Below, piece by piece: positions 52,050 to 60,638 of a stretch of DNA of 64,000 bases. The notes below the pieces were generated by a model that saw only the letters and a program-made list of their open reading frames with translations, was not told the origin of the DNA and did no database searches. The stretch spans positions 1 to 64,000 of the forward strand of contig PLJM01000027.1 of NCBI GenBank assembly GCA_003139695.1, written 5' to 3'. The DNA comes from Candidatus Dormiibacterota bacterium (GTDB lineage: Bacteria > Chloroflexota > Dormibacteria > Dormibacterales > Dormibacteraceae). Within the stretch, counting starts at the first letter, position 1. Every line of letters begins with the position of its first letter. A program made the translations under genes and the position numbers.

Positions 52050-52778
52050 ATGGACTTCGACAGCGATGGCGTCCGTTTGCATTTCGAGCTTCACGGTCCT
52101 GAAGGCGGCGCGCCGATCGTGCTGGTGCACGGCTTCGCATCCGATTACCAGCTGAACTGGGTTGGCACGCGGTGGCAGGAGACGCTGACCAGCGCCGGCT
52201 TCCGAGTCATCGGACTCGATGGTCGCGGCCACGGAAGCAGCGACAAGCCTCACGAGCCCGCCGCCTACGCCCTGGAGATAATGGCCGCCGACGTTCGCCG
52301 TCTGCTCGACCACCTCGAAATCGAGACCGCGAACTATCTCGGCTATTCGATGGGCGGAAAGATCGGCGTGCAGGGCATGCTCGATTTCCCAAAGCGCCTG
52401 GACCGGGTTGTGCTTGGAGGCGCCGGCTGGGGCGGCGCGTTCCGCGCAGCACACGACATCGCAAAAGCTCTGCGGGGCGGGGCGACCGACAGCGCGGTGG
52501 CGAAGACGTTCTACGACTTCGCGCGGGCGAGGCCCTCGAACGACCTGGAGGCGTTGGCGGCGTGCATTCTCGGCCCCCAGCCAAAGGCTGACCCGACAGC
52601 GCTCGCCTCGATCACGAACCCAGTGCTCGTGGTGGTCGGCGCCCAGGACGACATCGTCAGCGAGGTGGACCGGCTCGTCGAGAGCATCCCGACTGCGAGG
52701 CTGGTGACAGTAGCCGGCAGGAACCACATGTCAACGGTGCCGCGGGAGAGTTCAAAAAAGCCACGCTGGAATTCTTAG
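52050..52778 (+). CDS. Alpha/beta-hydrolase with a probable C-terminal frameshift
   Basis: The ATG at 52050 gives 242 residues: VLVHGFASDYQLNW (oxyanion loop), GLDGRGHGSSDKP, nucleophile elbow YLGYSMGG (about 93), acid in VVGAQDDIV (about 206) and catalytic His in VAGRNHM (about 228), so it is catalytically complete. After VPR the frame reads ESSKKPRWNS, but the plus-one frame reads GEFKKATLEFLEP, a normal final helix of such hydrolases, ending at TAG 52784-52786. A one-base indel near 52741-52746 is likely, real or from sequencing. Substrate unknown. The gene lies between two composite repeats. Confidence 0.85.
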   Translation: MDFDSDGVRLHFELHGPEGGAPIVLVHGFASDYQLNWVGTRWQETLTSAGFRVIGLDGRGHGSSDKPHEPAAYALEIMAADVRRLLDHLEIETANYLGYSMGGKIGVQGMLDFPKRLDRVVLGGAGWGGAFRAAHDIAKALRGGATDSAVAKTFYDFARARPSNDLEALAACILGPQPKADPTALASITNPVLVVVGAQDDIVSEVDRLVESIPTARLVTVAGRNHMSTVPRESSKKPRWNS

Positions 52779-52801
52779 AGCCTTAGAAATTAGAGCAATC
52801 G

Positions 52802-52968
52802 TGGCAGGGTTGGCCGCGGGTCCCCCCGGCCATGACTTTGTATTAAGTGCTCCAAAGCGATGCGTGGAGAAACTAGTTCGTAATTTATCCCATCCCGGGA
52901 AGGAGAGCAGAGCCTGCGGCGGAGCCGCACGCTCGATGAGAGGGAACAGTCTGGTTCTCTCTCATGCA
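52802..52968 (-). repeat. Composite palindromic repeat, copy 2 (inverted)
   Basis: This is the minus-strand copy: the GGCCGCGGGTCCCCCCGGCC palindrome with AACCCTGCC flank lies at 52802-52833 and the GAGGGAACAGTCTGGTTCTCTCTC hairpin at 52937-52964. Inside, GCGTGCGGCTCCGCCGCAGG forms a third hairpin matching copy 3. With copy 1 it flanks the hydrolase gene in inverted orientation. It ends at the stop of the DUF421 gene. Confidence 0.75.
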
Positions 52969-52969
52969 G

Positions 52970-53473
52970 TCAGCGAGATCGCTGACTGAATCGCACCTTG
53001 CGCCTGGTCCTTGTTGCGTTTCCTGGGGCCACTATCGAGATGCTGCCGTCAGGCTCCAAGACCCCCAGCGCCACATCCTTCACGTCGGCGACGCCATGCT
53101 CTCGCATCGCCGTCTCGACCTCCTCTTGGTCAACGCCCTCCTTCTTCATGACGTCACGCAGATACTCCCCGTCCTTGATGATCACCGCGGGCGGCGCCGC
53201 CAACAGCCGATGAAAGCGCGGAAATCGGTCCAGCCAGCCCACACCCGCGTTCGTCAACACCAGCGCGACGATGAGGATCAAGCCGCCGCCCAGCGAGTTG
53301 TCAGGCCCGGTGATGGCGGGCTGCAGCGCATTCGCGACCAGCAGGATGAAGACCAGGTCGTAGAGCGTGAACGTCCCGACCTCTCGCTTGCCGAAGATGC
53401 GCAGCGCGACCAGCAACGCCACATAGATCAGGATCGCGCGGCCGATCAGCTCCCAGGCCGGAATGCTCGGCAC
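52970..53473 (-). CDS. DUF421 (YetF-type) membrane protein
   Basis: A 167-residue protein with three membrane helices (about 8-27, 36-55 and 62-80) followed by a soluble domain. The conserved pieces are LRIFGKREVGTFTLYDLVFILLVANALQPAITGPDNSLGGGLILI, LAAPPAVIIKDGEYLRDVMKKEGVDQEEVETAMREHGVADVKDVALGVLEPDGSISIV. DUF421 proteins are widespread and their biochemistry is unclear. The last residues (RRKVRFSQRSR) run up to the composite repeat. Confidence 0.9.
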   Translation of the reverse strand: MPSIPAWELIGRAILIYVALLVALRIFGKREVGTFTLYDLVFILLVANALQPAITGPDNSLGGGLILIVALVLTNAGVGWLDRFPRFHRLLAAPPAVIIKDGEYLRDVMKKEGVDQEEVETAMREHGVADVKDVALGVLEPDGSISIVAPGNATRTRRKVRFSQRSR

Positions 53474-53501
53474 CAGGGATGAGGGCGTGCTGTCTCCGGG
53501 T

Positions 53502-54434
53502 TTACCTGGGCGCCATGAGGATCAGCGCGGCTGGTCCCAGGAGGACGATCCAGAGTGTCGGAAAGATGCAGCCGACCATCGGAAGCATCATCTTCAACGT
53601 TGCCTGGGCGGCCTTTTCTTGAGCGCGCTGGCGGCGCTTGCGCCGCATCTCGTCAGCCTGAATGCGCAGGATCTTGCCGATGCCGGTGCCGAACTGCTCG
53701 GACTGGATGATGGCCTGGATGAAGTTGTGCAGGTCATCGACCCCGCTGCTCCGGCCCATCTCGTCCATGGCCTCGAGCCGGGGACGGCCGAGGCTCACCT
53801 CTCGCAGGACCTTGGCGAACATGTCGGAGAGCGCGTTCTTGTACTTGTCGGTGACGCGGGCGAGGGCGGCGTCGAAGCCAAGTCCGGCGTCGACAGCGAT
53901 CACGAGGAGGTCCATGGCGTCCGGAAGGCCCTTCTGGATCGCGGCGCGGCGCGCGTCCACCTTCTGCTTCAGCCATAGAACCGGCAGGTAATAACCGAGG
54001 ACCGCCCCGATCGCGAGGCTGATGACGAGGTAGACGGGCGTTCCGAGGAGCAGGCCGACGCCCAGCCCGGCCGCCGCCATAACCGCCGCCGCAACCAGGC
54101 GAATGGCCCCGAAGTCGGCGGGCGTGAGGTTGCCTGGGCGGCCTGCCAGCTCTAACCGGTTGTCAAGGTCTTGACGCGCTTTCGCCGGGGTCGAACGGGA
54201 CAAGAGATTTCCCAGGCGCTCGATGCTCGGCCTCAGGAACCGTTCGCTGAATGGTCTTGCGAGCTCGACCTCCTCGATTGTCAGCGGCTTCTCAAGCGTG
54301 CCGCCAGCTCCATAGACCTGGAGGCGCTGCTGCACCATCTGCGCGGTGTTGGTAGACGGCGTGCGCGACAACCCGTAGAAGATCATAAGAATGCCGAGGC
54401 CGACGACGATCGCGAGAAGAAGTGTTGTGTTCAT
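53502..54434 (-). CDS. tadC: Tad pilus inner-membrane protein TadC
   Basis: A 310-residue type II secretion F-domain protein. It has an N-terminal helix, two central helices (about 105-150) and a C-terminal pair, with the F-domain signature LPDAMDLLVIAVDAGLGFDAALARV...EVSLGRPRLEAMDEMGRSSGVDDLHNFIQAIIQSEQFGTGIGKILRIQADEMRRKRRQRAQEKA. It forms the pilus platform with TadB. Starts four bases after the tadB stop. Confidence 0.93.
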   Translation of the reverse strand: MNTTLLLAIVVGLGILMIFYGLSRTPSTNTAQMVQQRLQVYGAGGTLEKPLTIEEVELARPFSERFLRPSIERLGNLLSRSTPAKARQDLDNRLELAGRPGNLTPADFGAIRLVAAAVMAAAGLGVGLLLGTPVYLVISLAIGAVLGYYLPVLWLKQKVDARRAAIQKGLPDAMDLLVIAVDAGLGFDAALARVTDKYKNALSDMFAKVLREVSLGRPRLEAMDEMGRSSGVDDLHNFIQAIIQSEQFGTGIGKILRIQADEMRRKRRQRAQEKAAQATLKMMLPMVGCIFPTLWIVLLGPAALILMAPR

Positions 54435-54438
54435 CGGG

Positions 54439-55437
54439 TCATACCTCGATGGCGACCACGCGCCGGATGATCAGGTTTCCTATGAAGATCATGAACGCGC
54501 CGATCGCAATCAGGATCCAGCCGATGAAGTTCTGGAACATGGGCCGGAAATAGGTCGGTGTCACGAAGTACATGAAGACCGCCAGCACGATCGGCAGGAA
54601 GGTGATCAGGGTGCCTGACGCTCGCGCTTGAGCCGTGAGCGTGGCGATCTCGCCTTTGATGCGGACGCGCTCGCGGATGGTGTACGCAATGTTGTCGAGG
54701 ATCTCCGCCAGGTTGCCACCGACCGTGCGGTGGATGGAGTAAGCCGTGGCAACGAGGTCGAAGTCAGCGCTCTCCACTCGCTTGGTGATGTTCTGCAACG
54801 CTTCGTCCGGCGAGCCACCAAGGTTCATCTCGCGAACCGCGCGGCCGAACTCGTCGGCGATCGGAGGCACCGCGTTCTTGGCGACCGTGTCGATCGCCTG
54901 GGCGAACGAATAGCCGGCTTTGATCGCGTTTGACAGCAGGGTGAGGGTGTCGCCGAGCTGGTTGTTGAACGCTCGGAGTCGCCGCCCGATGCGGTACTTC
55001 ACGTAGCGCCCGGGAATGAGATACCCGATCGCTGCCGCGAGGAACAGCTGGATGATGCTGCCGAGTCCAAAGCCGAATCGAACACCGGCGACCAGGACAA
55101 ACAGAACAGCCGTCCCGATCTGGATCATGAAGAACTCGGAGGTGCGCAGCTTCAGGTCGGCGCGGAGCAACTGCTCGGCTACCGAGGGCTTGCCCTTCTT
55201 GGCGTCTCCCCTGCCCATGCGATCGGCGGCAGGCTGGAACATCCGGTTCAGGCTTTCCCTGATTCCGCTTGATGGCGGCAGTGTGGTCGAACCGGCCGTG
55301 GTTACCCCATAGGCAGCCAGCCGCGCCTGAAAGTCCTCGGCCCCTCCGGCGGATCGGCGCATCCGGCTGATGCCGAAGAACAAAAGGAAGATTCCCGCAA
55401 AGGCGAGGAGCGCGAACAACAGCGAAGTCGACGGCAT
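54439..55437 (-). CDS. tadB: Tad pilus inner-membrane protein TadB
   Basis: A 332-residue F-domain platform protein with an N-terminal helix, cytoplasmic linker, and two helix pairs. The F-domain core is LGDTLTLLSNAIKAGYSFAQAIDTVAKNAVPPIADEFGRAVREMNLGGSPDEALQNITKRVESADFDLVATAYSIHRTVGGNLAEILDNIAYTIRERVRIKGEIATLTAQARASG. It pairs with TadC to assemble Flp pili driven by the ATPase encoded just upstream. Confidence 0.93.
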   Translation of the reverse strand: MPSTSLLFALLAFAGIFLLFFGISRMRRSAGGAEDFQARLAAYGVTTAGSTTLPPSSGIRESLNRMFQPAADRMGRGDAKKGKPSVAEQLLRADLKLRTSEFFMIQIGTAVLFVLVAGVRFGFGLGSIIQLFLAAAIGYLIPGRYVKYRIGRRLRAFNNQLGDTLTLLSNAIKAGYSFAQAIDTVAKNAVPPIADEFGRAVREMNLGGSPDEALQNITKRVESADFDLVATAYSIHRTVGGNLAEILDNIAYTIRERVRIKGEIATLTAQARASGTLITFLPIVLAVFMYFVTPTYFRPMFQNFIGWILIAIGAFMIFIGNLIIRRVVAIEV

Positions 55438-55453
55438 CAGGACCTCCTAACGG

Positions 55454-56947
55454 TCAGTAGAGCTTATCCGGTGGTGGCTGCGGTGTGGGGCGGAAAAGCG
55501 ACTCCGGCACGTCCTCGCCCTCTGCCTTGAGATGCTCCATGCGCATCGGGATGACGCCGGTCGCGGTGTGGTAGCCAACGGCCTTGCCTTCGGCGCTCAC
55601 ACCGAGCTGATTGAACTTGAAAATCTCCTGGTACTGGACGTCCCCGTCCTTCATCCCGGTGATCTCGGCGACGCTGACGATGCGCCGGATGCCACCGCGA
55701 AGTCGGGACTGCTGAACGATCAGGTGAATCGCGGCGCCGATCGTCTCGCGAATGGCTCGCGAGGGAAGGTCCTGCCCGGCCTGAAGCACAAGCGTCTCGA
55801 GACGGACGAGGGCCTCGTGAGGGTTGTTGGCGTGGAGCGTCGACATCGAGCCATCGTGGCCGGTGTTCATCGCCTGGAGCATGTCCAGCGCTTCGCCGCC
55901 ACGGCACTCACCGACGATGATGCGATCTGGCCGCATACGCAGACAGCTCTTGACGAGCTCGCGAATCGGCACCGCGCCCTTGCCCTCGACGTTGGGTGGC
56001 CGTGACTCGAGCTGGATCCAGTGAGGCTGCTGAAGCTGGAGCTCGGCTGCGTCCTCGCAGGTGATGAGGCGCTCCGTCTCAGGGATGAAGGACGAGAGGA
56101 TGTTGAGCAGGGTGGTCTTGCCGGAGCCGGTGCCGCCGGAGACCAGGATGTTCATTCTGGCGCGAACGCAGGAGCGCAGAAATGTCATCAGCTCAGGGCT
56201 GGCCGAGTGGAACCGGTTGACGATGTCGGTCGGGCCCCATTTCTCCTTGGTGAACTTTCGAATGGTCAGGCACGGTCCCTTCAGGGCGATCGGCGGGATG
56301 ACCACGTTGACACGCGATCCATCCTTCAGCCGGGCATCGCAGATGGGTGTCGACTCGTCGACCCTGCGGCCGACCAGGCTGACGATGCGGTCGATGACCT
56401 GGCGCATCTGCCTCTCGGATTCGAAAGTGACGGCCGACAGCGCCGGCTCCCCACTCTTCTCGACGTAGATCTGTTTGGGGTGGTTGGCCATGATTTCAGT
56501 GATATTCGGGTCGGCCAGCAGTGCTTCGAGCGGGCCGAGCCCAAGAACGTCGTCCAGCACCGAGTCGACAAGGCGCTCCTTGTCGGTCTTGGTCATCGTC
56601 ATGGCCGTCGTTCGGAAGTACTCGTCCGCTAGCTCGACGATCTTTTCGCGGACGCCTACCTTGTTGCTGGAGTCGATCTGGTCGGCGAAGCGCTCGATCA
56701 GCTTGGCGTGGATCTGAACTTTGGCCGCAGTAAACGCCGGCGGCGCCTCACCACCGACGACAGCCGCCGGCCGCCCGGCCGCCGGAGGAGGGACGGTGTC
56801 GGTGGCGCGGGCCTTTGGCACGGCCGAAGTCGTGCTGTAAGAGGTGGCTCCCCCGGGGGCGGTCGCTACCGCAGGTCCGTTACTTACCGGACCCGATACG
56901 GGCGGAGCGCCCGTCTGGTTCTGCTTAACCCTGTCGAGAAGACCCAT
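55454..56947 (-). CDS. tadA: Tad pilus assembly ATPase TadA/CpaF
   Basis: A 497-residue ATPase. The N-terminal 70 residues are low-complexity Pro/Ala. A helical domain follows ([23 protein letters not shown]...), then the CpaF core: [50 protein letters not shown], Walker [22 protein letters not shown] (about 270), Asp box [21 protein letters not shown], Walker [39 protein letters not shown]. It powers pilin assembly with TadB/TadC. Full-length version of the two ATPases in this window. Confidence 0.95.
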   Translation of the reverse strand: MGLLDRVKQNQTGAPPVSGPVSNGPAVATAPGGATSYSTTSAVPKARATDTVPPPAAGRPAAVVGGEAPPAFTAAKVQIHAKLIERFADQIDSSNKVGVREKIVELADEYFRTTAMTMTKTDKERLVDSVLDDVLGLGPLEALLADPNITEIMANHPKQIYVEKSGEPALSAVTFESERQMRQVIDRIVSLVGRRVDESTPICDARLKDGSRVNVVIPPIALKGPCLTIRKFTKEKWGPTDIVNRFHSASPELMTFLRSCVRARMNILVSGGTGSGKTTLLNILSSFIPETERLITCEDAAELQLQQPHWIQLESRPPNVEGKGAVPIRELVKSCLRMRPDRIIVGECRGGEALDMLQAMNTGHDGSMSTLHANNPHEALVRLETLVLQAGQDLPSRAIRETIGAAIHLIVQQSRLRGGIRRIVSVAEITGMKDGDVQYQEIFKFNQLGVSAEGKAVGYHTATGVIPMRMEHLKAEGEDVPESLFRPTPQPPPDKLY

Positions 56948-56968
56948 ATTCAGCTGCCGCCGAGAACG

Positions 56969-57838
56969 TTAAAGGGCCGTGAAATGGTACCTGGCTTCCA
57001 CCTCGGTCTGGCTTACACCCTTGGCAGAGTCGAAGCCGTTCGGGCAGTTCTGGGTGTCAGGACCCGTTGGCGGCGTTGACAGGTAGTCCTGCTGCGACTC
57101 CAACGTGTACTTGAGTTGCGTGTTGTTCAGGAACCAGGTGAAGAATTCGGCGTCGCACTGGGTTAGCTCAATAGTCAGGCTCGAGGTCAAGCCGCCGTTG
57201 CTCGGCGTCGTGCCGCCAACTGTTGCGGCGCCGCTGGCCGGCTGGACATTCGAGGTTGCTGGTCCGAGCCCGATCACCCTCACGTTCGTGAACACGGTCT
57301 TGCTGACGACCTTGGGTGGGCCGGATGCAGACTTGCCGGTGGCGAAGATGGATAGGCTTGCGGACGCGATGACCGTGATGTAGTCGTCCTTCGTGATGTT
57401 ACCGGCCACACCCTGTTGCTCACCGGTGGGGATCGTCATGGCGATCCAACCCTTGGGGATTGGCAGATAAGCGGGGCCGGCTCCTGTCGGCACCAGGCCG
57501 ATGTCTTTGGCGAGCATGTCTTTGGTGATGATGCCGCCCTTGCTGATCTGGATCTCGGCAATCAGCCCGACGAGGTCGTTGGGGTTCGAGTAGGTGTTGG
57601 TGACGTTGGTGGAAACGCCCTTGAGGATGTCGACGTCGGCTGCGGTGATCTGATGACGCATGGGGATCGGGTTCTTTGCGATCACAACCGTCTGCGTTGC
57701 GCCACCAAGGCCGCCGCCGCCGCCGAGGCTACCGAGCAGGTAGACGCCTCCCGCGGCGAGTAAAGCCAATAACAAGCCGACGATGATGAAAAGACGACCT
57801 CCCCCGGGTCGGGGTCGTGCTGATGCTGCGGTGGCCAA
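56969..57838 (-). CDS. cpaB: Flp pilus assembly protein CpaB/RcpC
   Basis: A 289-residue exported or membrane-anchored protein: N-terminal helix (about 15-34), a Gly-rich turn, then the SAF domain (TVVIAKNPIPMRHQITAADVDILKGVS, about 50-75) and RcpC-like beta domain (AYLPIPKGWIAMTIPTGEQQGVAGNITKDDYITVIAS). The start is TTG with a perfect GGAGGTGA upstream. It belongs to the tad operon between pilin and ATPase genes. CpaB likely guides pilus passage through the envelope. Confidence 0.9.
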   Translation of the reverse strand: MATAASARPRPGGGRLFIIVGLLLALLAAGGVYLLGSLGGGGGLGGATQTVVIAKNPIPMRHQITAADVDILKGVSTNVTNTYSNPNDLVGLIAEIQISKGGIITKDMLAKDIGLVPTGAGPAYLPIPKGWIAMTIPTGEQQGVAGNITKDDYITVIASASLSIFATGKSASGPPKVVSKTVFTNVRVIGLGPATSNVQPASGAATVGGTTPSNGGLTSSLTIELTQCDAEFFTWFLNNTQLKYTLESQQDYLSTPPTGPDTQNCPNGFDSAKGVSQTEVEARYHFTAL

Positions 57839-57922
57839 GGGTTTACGTCACCTCCGAATGTGTGTTCTCTAAGAGTGCCGCCATTGTAGCTATGGGTTCT
57901 CAATATCGTTGTGACCGAAGTG

Positions 57923-57946
57923 AGAGAGCCCCTTTCGGGGCTCTCT
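57923..57946. terminator. Strong hairpin after the Flp pilin gene
   Basis: A perfect 10-base-pair stem AGAGAGCCCC/GGGGCTCTCT with loop TTTC lies 29 bases after the pilin stop, with TTTT on the plus-strand side only. It probably ends or dampens pilin transcription before cpaB, the common way to make pilin much more abundant than the assembly proteins. Confidence 0.8.
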
Positions 57947-57974
57947 TTTGAAGGTGCTACTACGCTTGTTCTCG

Positions 57975-58148
57975 TTAGCCGAGAGCGGCTACGACGTTCG
58001 AGAACACGTTCTTGATCTGGTTGCCCATCGTAAGAAGGATCACGATGACGACGATTGAAACGAGGACGAGGATCAGGGCGTACTCAACCATGCCCTGGCC
58101 TTCCTGACGGGTCGTAAGACTGCGGAGCTTCCAGTAAAGACTCAACAT
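57975..58148 (-). CDS. flp: Flp-type type IVb pilin
   Basis: The ATG at 58148, six to eight bases after a perfect AGGAGGTG, gives 57 residues (the tracked GTG overlaps the ribosome-binding site). Prepilin cleavage motif: RQEGQG-MVEYALILVLVSIVVIVILL, with Glu and Tyr at the fixed positions 5-6 of the mature Flp consensus region, then QIKNVFSNVVAALG. It is the major pilin of the Tad system. No prepilin peptidase or TadE/F is in the window. Confidence 0.94.
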   Translation of the reverse strand: MLSLYWKLRSLTTRQEGQGMVEYALILVLVSIVVIVILLTMGNQIKNVFSNVVAALG

Positions 58149-58338
58149 TGCATTCACCTCCTTTTTCCAGAAGTACGGACTGTTACCTAGCTAGACGGGC
58201 CCTGACCAGGTTTCTTGCGGTCCCGGCGCCGTCCGCGGCGGTGATCCTACAGGGGCGTCCCCGGGGAGGTCAATTCCTTAAGCAAAACCGTCGCCCCGGC
58301 GGTGATCCAGGGGGCCGGCTGCTAGATTGACGCCGGGA

Positions 58339-59079
58339 ATGGCGGCCGCTGACGTCGAGGAAGATGTGCGTTCAGAAGGCCCAATTCCGGTAGCCGAGCC
58401 GCCTCGCTTGCGCACCGGTCGCTACTGGCGGGAGCTCTTTTTCGGGCGCCTCCTCCCCGCCGTGTTTTTCAGCCTCTTCCTGGTGCGCTACCTGCTCACG
58501 TTTTGGGAGAGCCTCCATTCCGTCCACCGGCCGTTCGACTACCTGTTCGTGCTCCAGCAGCTCCTGGCGCTGGCCTACTTCACGATGCTCGTCGTCCTGT
58601 ACAGCACCCGGCTTCCCGCACGCGGCACCGACCACCGATTCGCCGTGGTCCTGATTGCTTTCACGGGCACGTTCTCCGCGATGGCGGCGAGCTTCCTTCC
58701 CGGCGGCGGACGCCACGACCTATTGGTGATTCCGGCAGACATCATGGCGACAGCCGGGCTTGCCTATGCGGTTTGGGGCCTCGCATACCTGCGCCGCTCG
58801 TTCTCCATCGTGCCGGAGGCCCGGCGGCTGGTCACCGGCGGCCCGTACGCGTTCAGCCGGCACCCTGTTTACCTGGGCGAGATCATCACCGCGCTCGGTA
58901 TCAACCTCGCCACCGCCGGCTGGCCGAGCGCATTGGCCGTCCTTTATTTCGTGCTTTGCGAGCTGCTCCGGATGCGCTGGGAGGAAGGCGTCCTCTCCCG
59001 CGCCTTCCCAAACGATTACCCCGCGTATGCCAACCGGGTGCCCCGTTATGCGCCCAACCCCTTCAAGGCCCTGACCTGA
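58339..59079 (+). CDS. Isoprenylcysteine-methyltransferase-like membrane protein
   Basis: The ATG at 58339 gives 246 residues with about five helices. The C-terminal part carries the ICMT/PEMT-type SAM motif: RLVTGGPYAFSRHPVYLGEIITALGINLA, then WEEGVLSRAFPNDYPAYANRVPRYAPNPF, where the RHPxY and E..L...F...Y..Y..R..R blocks are characteristic. It should methylate a lipid-linked or small membrane substrate. In bacteria the substrate is mostly unknown. Its stop overlaps the next gene's apparent CTG start. Confidence 0.85.
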   Translation: MAAADVEEDVRSEGPIPVAEPPRLRTGRYWRELFFGRLLPAVFFSLFLVRYLLTFWESLHSVHRPFDYLFVLQQLLALAYFTMLVVLYSTRLPARGTDHRFAVVLIAFTGTFSAMAASFLPGGGRHDLLVIPADIMATAGLAYAVWGLAYLRRSFSIVPEARRLVTGGPYAFSRHPVYLGEIITALGINLATAGWPSALAVLYFVLCELLRMRWEEGVLSRAFPNDYPAYANRVPRYAPNPFKALT

Positions 59080-60557
59080 ACAGCCGCTCGCGACTGACAG
59101 AGTGGCTCAGCGCCCGGACGCTGCTGATCGGCGGCGTGATGCTGGCGATCCTCATGCTCTTCATCTCGGGAATCCAGGATCCGGACTTCTGGTGGCACAT
59201 TCGCGTCGGGCGTTGGATTGTCGAGAACGGAAAGCTGCCCTCGCGCGACCTGTTCACCTACACGGTTCCCGACCATGTCTGGACCGACCACGAGTATCTG
59301 ACGGAAATCCTCATGTGGCTGGCCTACATCGCCACCGGCACCGTGGGATTGGCAATCGCGTTCGGCCTGATCACGTGGGCCGGCGTCTGGTTTATCTACC
59401 GCCAGGTGCGGCGCCAACCGTTTGTCATCGTCGGGCTCGGCCTCGCCCTGGGCGCGCTGGCAGGATGGCCGATCTGGGGACCGCGGGCGCAGATGATCAC
59501 CTTCGCCCTCACCTGCCTCGAGCTGTACTGGCTTCATGGGTATCTCAGCGGCCGCAGCCGCGCGCTCACCTTCTTTCCCCTGGTGATGGCGGTTTGGGCG
59601 AACCTTCACGGAGGCTGGGTGATCGGGTTCGCGTGGCTCGGCGTCGCACTGGTGTCCGAGCTTGTGATGTGGGTGTGGGATCCATCCAACCCCGCGCACA
59701 AGGCGCAGGCGCGGTTTCTCGCCATCATCACTGGCGCTTCCGTGGTGGCTGTGCTCGCCACGCCGCACGGGCTGAGCCTCTACCTATACCCGTTCCAGAC
59801 CCAGGGCAGCGTGGCCCAGCAGAAGCTCATCGTCGAATGGTTCTCGCCCGACTTCCATCAGATTTATTTGCGGCCGTTCGAGGCGATGGTCTTCATCGTC
59901 ATCGCCGGGTTCGCGCTGAGACGGCCGAGCCTCTACCAGTTCCTGCTGGTGATCACGGCCCTCGGTCTGGCGCTGCAATCGGTGCGGCACATCGCATTGT
60001 TCGTCGCGGCGGCGACGCCGGTGATGATCGCCACGTACTCGGATTACTGGAAAGAGATCGCCGCCCAGCGGGGTTGGAAGTTCCAACTGCCGGCCAGGCC
60101 CGCATTCGCCGTCGTCACGGCTGTCGTGCTGGTGCTGGTCACGTTGGTGGCCGCGGTCAAGATCGACTTGGACGTCAGCCCTTCGGTCCAGGCCAAGCTC
60201 GATGAGTCGAGCTATCCGATCGCCGCCGCGGATTGGCTGGCGTCGCATCCCGAGGTGGGCACGCACATGTACAACCAGTACGGCTGGGGCGGCTACCTTG
60301 CCAACCGGTTCTACCCCGACCCCAACCGCCAGGTATTCATCTTCGGCGAGGCCGAGCTGATGGGCGACCCGCTGCTCAACGAGTACAACGACGTCCAGAA
60401 CCTCCGGCCGGACTGGACAGCGATCCTCGACAAGTATCACGTTGACTACGTGATCTTCAACACGGGCGAGGCGCTGTCCAACGTGCTGGCCACCCAGCCC
60501 ACGTGGAAGCTCGTCTACCAGGACAAGGTGGCAACGATCTTTGTGAGGGCGGGCTGA
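59076..60557 (+). CDS. Polytopic membrane protein, GT-C-like, probable CTG start
   Basis: The tracked ORF begins far inside the previous gene. No ATG, GTG or TTG lies upstream of the first helix in this frame; the first GTG (59136) would cut it. A CTG at 59076 overlaps the upstream TGA as CTGA, giving 493 residues starting NSRSRLTEWLSARTLLIGG. The protein has about ten helices, the motif IQDPDFWWHIRVGRWIVENGKLPSRDLFTYT after helix 1 (Asp and His suggestive of a GT-C active site), and a soluble C-terminus from about 375 (MYNQYGWGGYLANRFYPD). Function is likely lipid-linked sugar transfer, but unproven. Confidence 0.75.
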   Translation: MNSRSRLTEWLSARTLLIGGVMLAILMLFISGIQDPDFWWHIRVGRWIVENGKLPSRDLFTYTVPDHVWTDHEYLTEILMWLAYIATGTVGLAIAFGLITWAGVWFIYRQVRRQPFVIVGLGLALGALAGWPIWGPRAQMITFALTCLELYWLHGYLSGRSRALTFFPLVMAVWANLHGGWVIGFAWLGVALVSELVMWVWDPSNPAHKAQARFLAIITGASVVAVLATPHGLSLYLYPFQTQGSVAQQKLIVEWFSPDFHQIYLRPFEAMVFIVIAGFALRRPSLYQFLLVITALGLALQSVRHIALFVAAATPVMIATYSDYWKEIAAQRGWKFQLPARPAFAVVTAVVLVLVTLVAAVKIDLDVSPSVQAKLDESSYPIAAADWLASHPEVGTHMYNQYGWGGYLANRFYPDPNRQVFIFGEAELMGDPLLNEYNDVQNLRPDWTAILDKYHVDYVIFNTGEALSNVLATQPTWKLVYQDKVATIFVRAG

Positions 60558-60638
60558 CGCAGCGAAGCGGCCATTACTGCCCTTTTGGCTGGTGCCTTGG
60601 GCCAGCAGGGCTGTGACGAAGCCCGCGGGACGAGCGGC

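Noticed and set aside
58503-59075. Upstream 190 residues of the 684-residue ORF ending at 60557
   Set aside because: They are the ICMT-like gene read in another frame; the true product begins near 59076.
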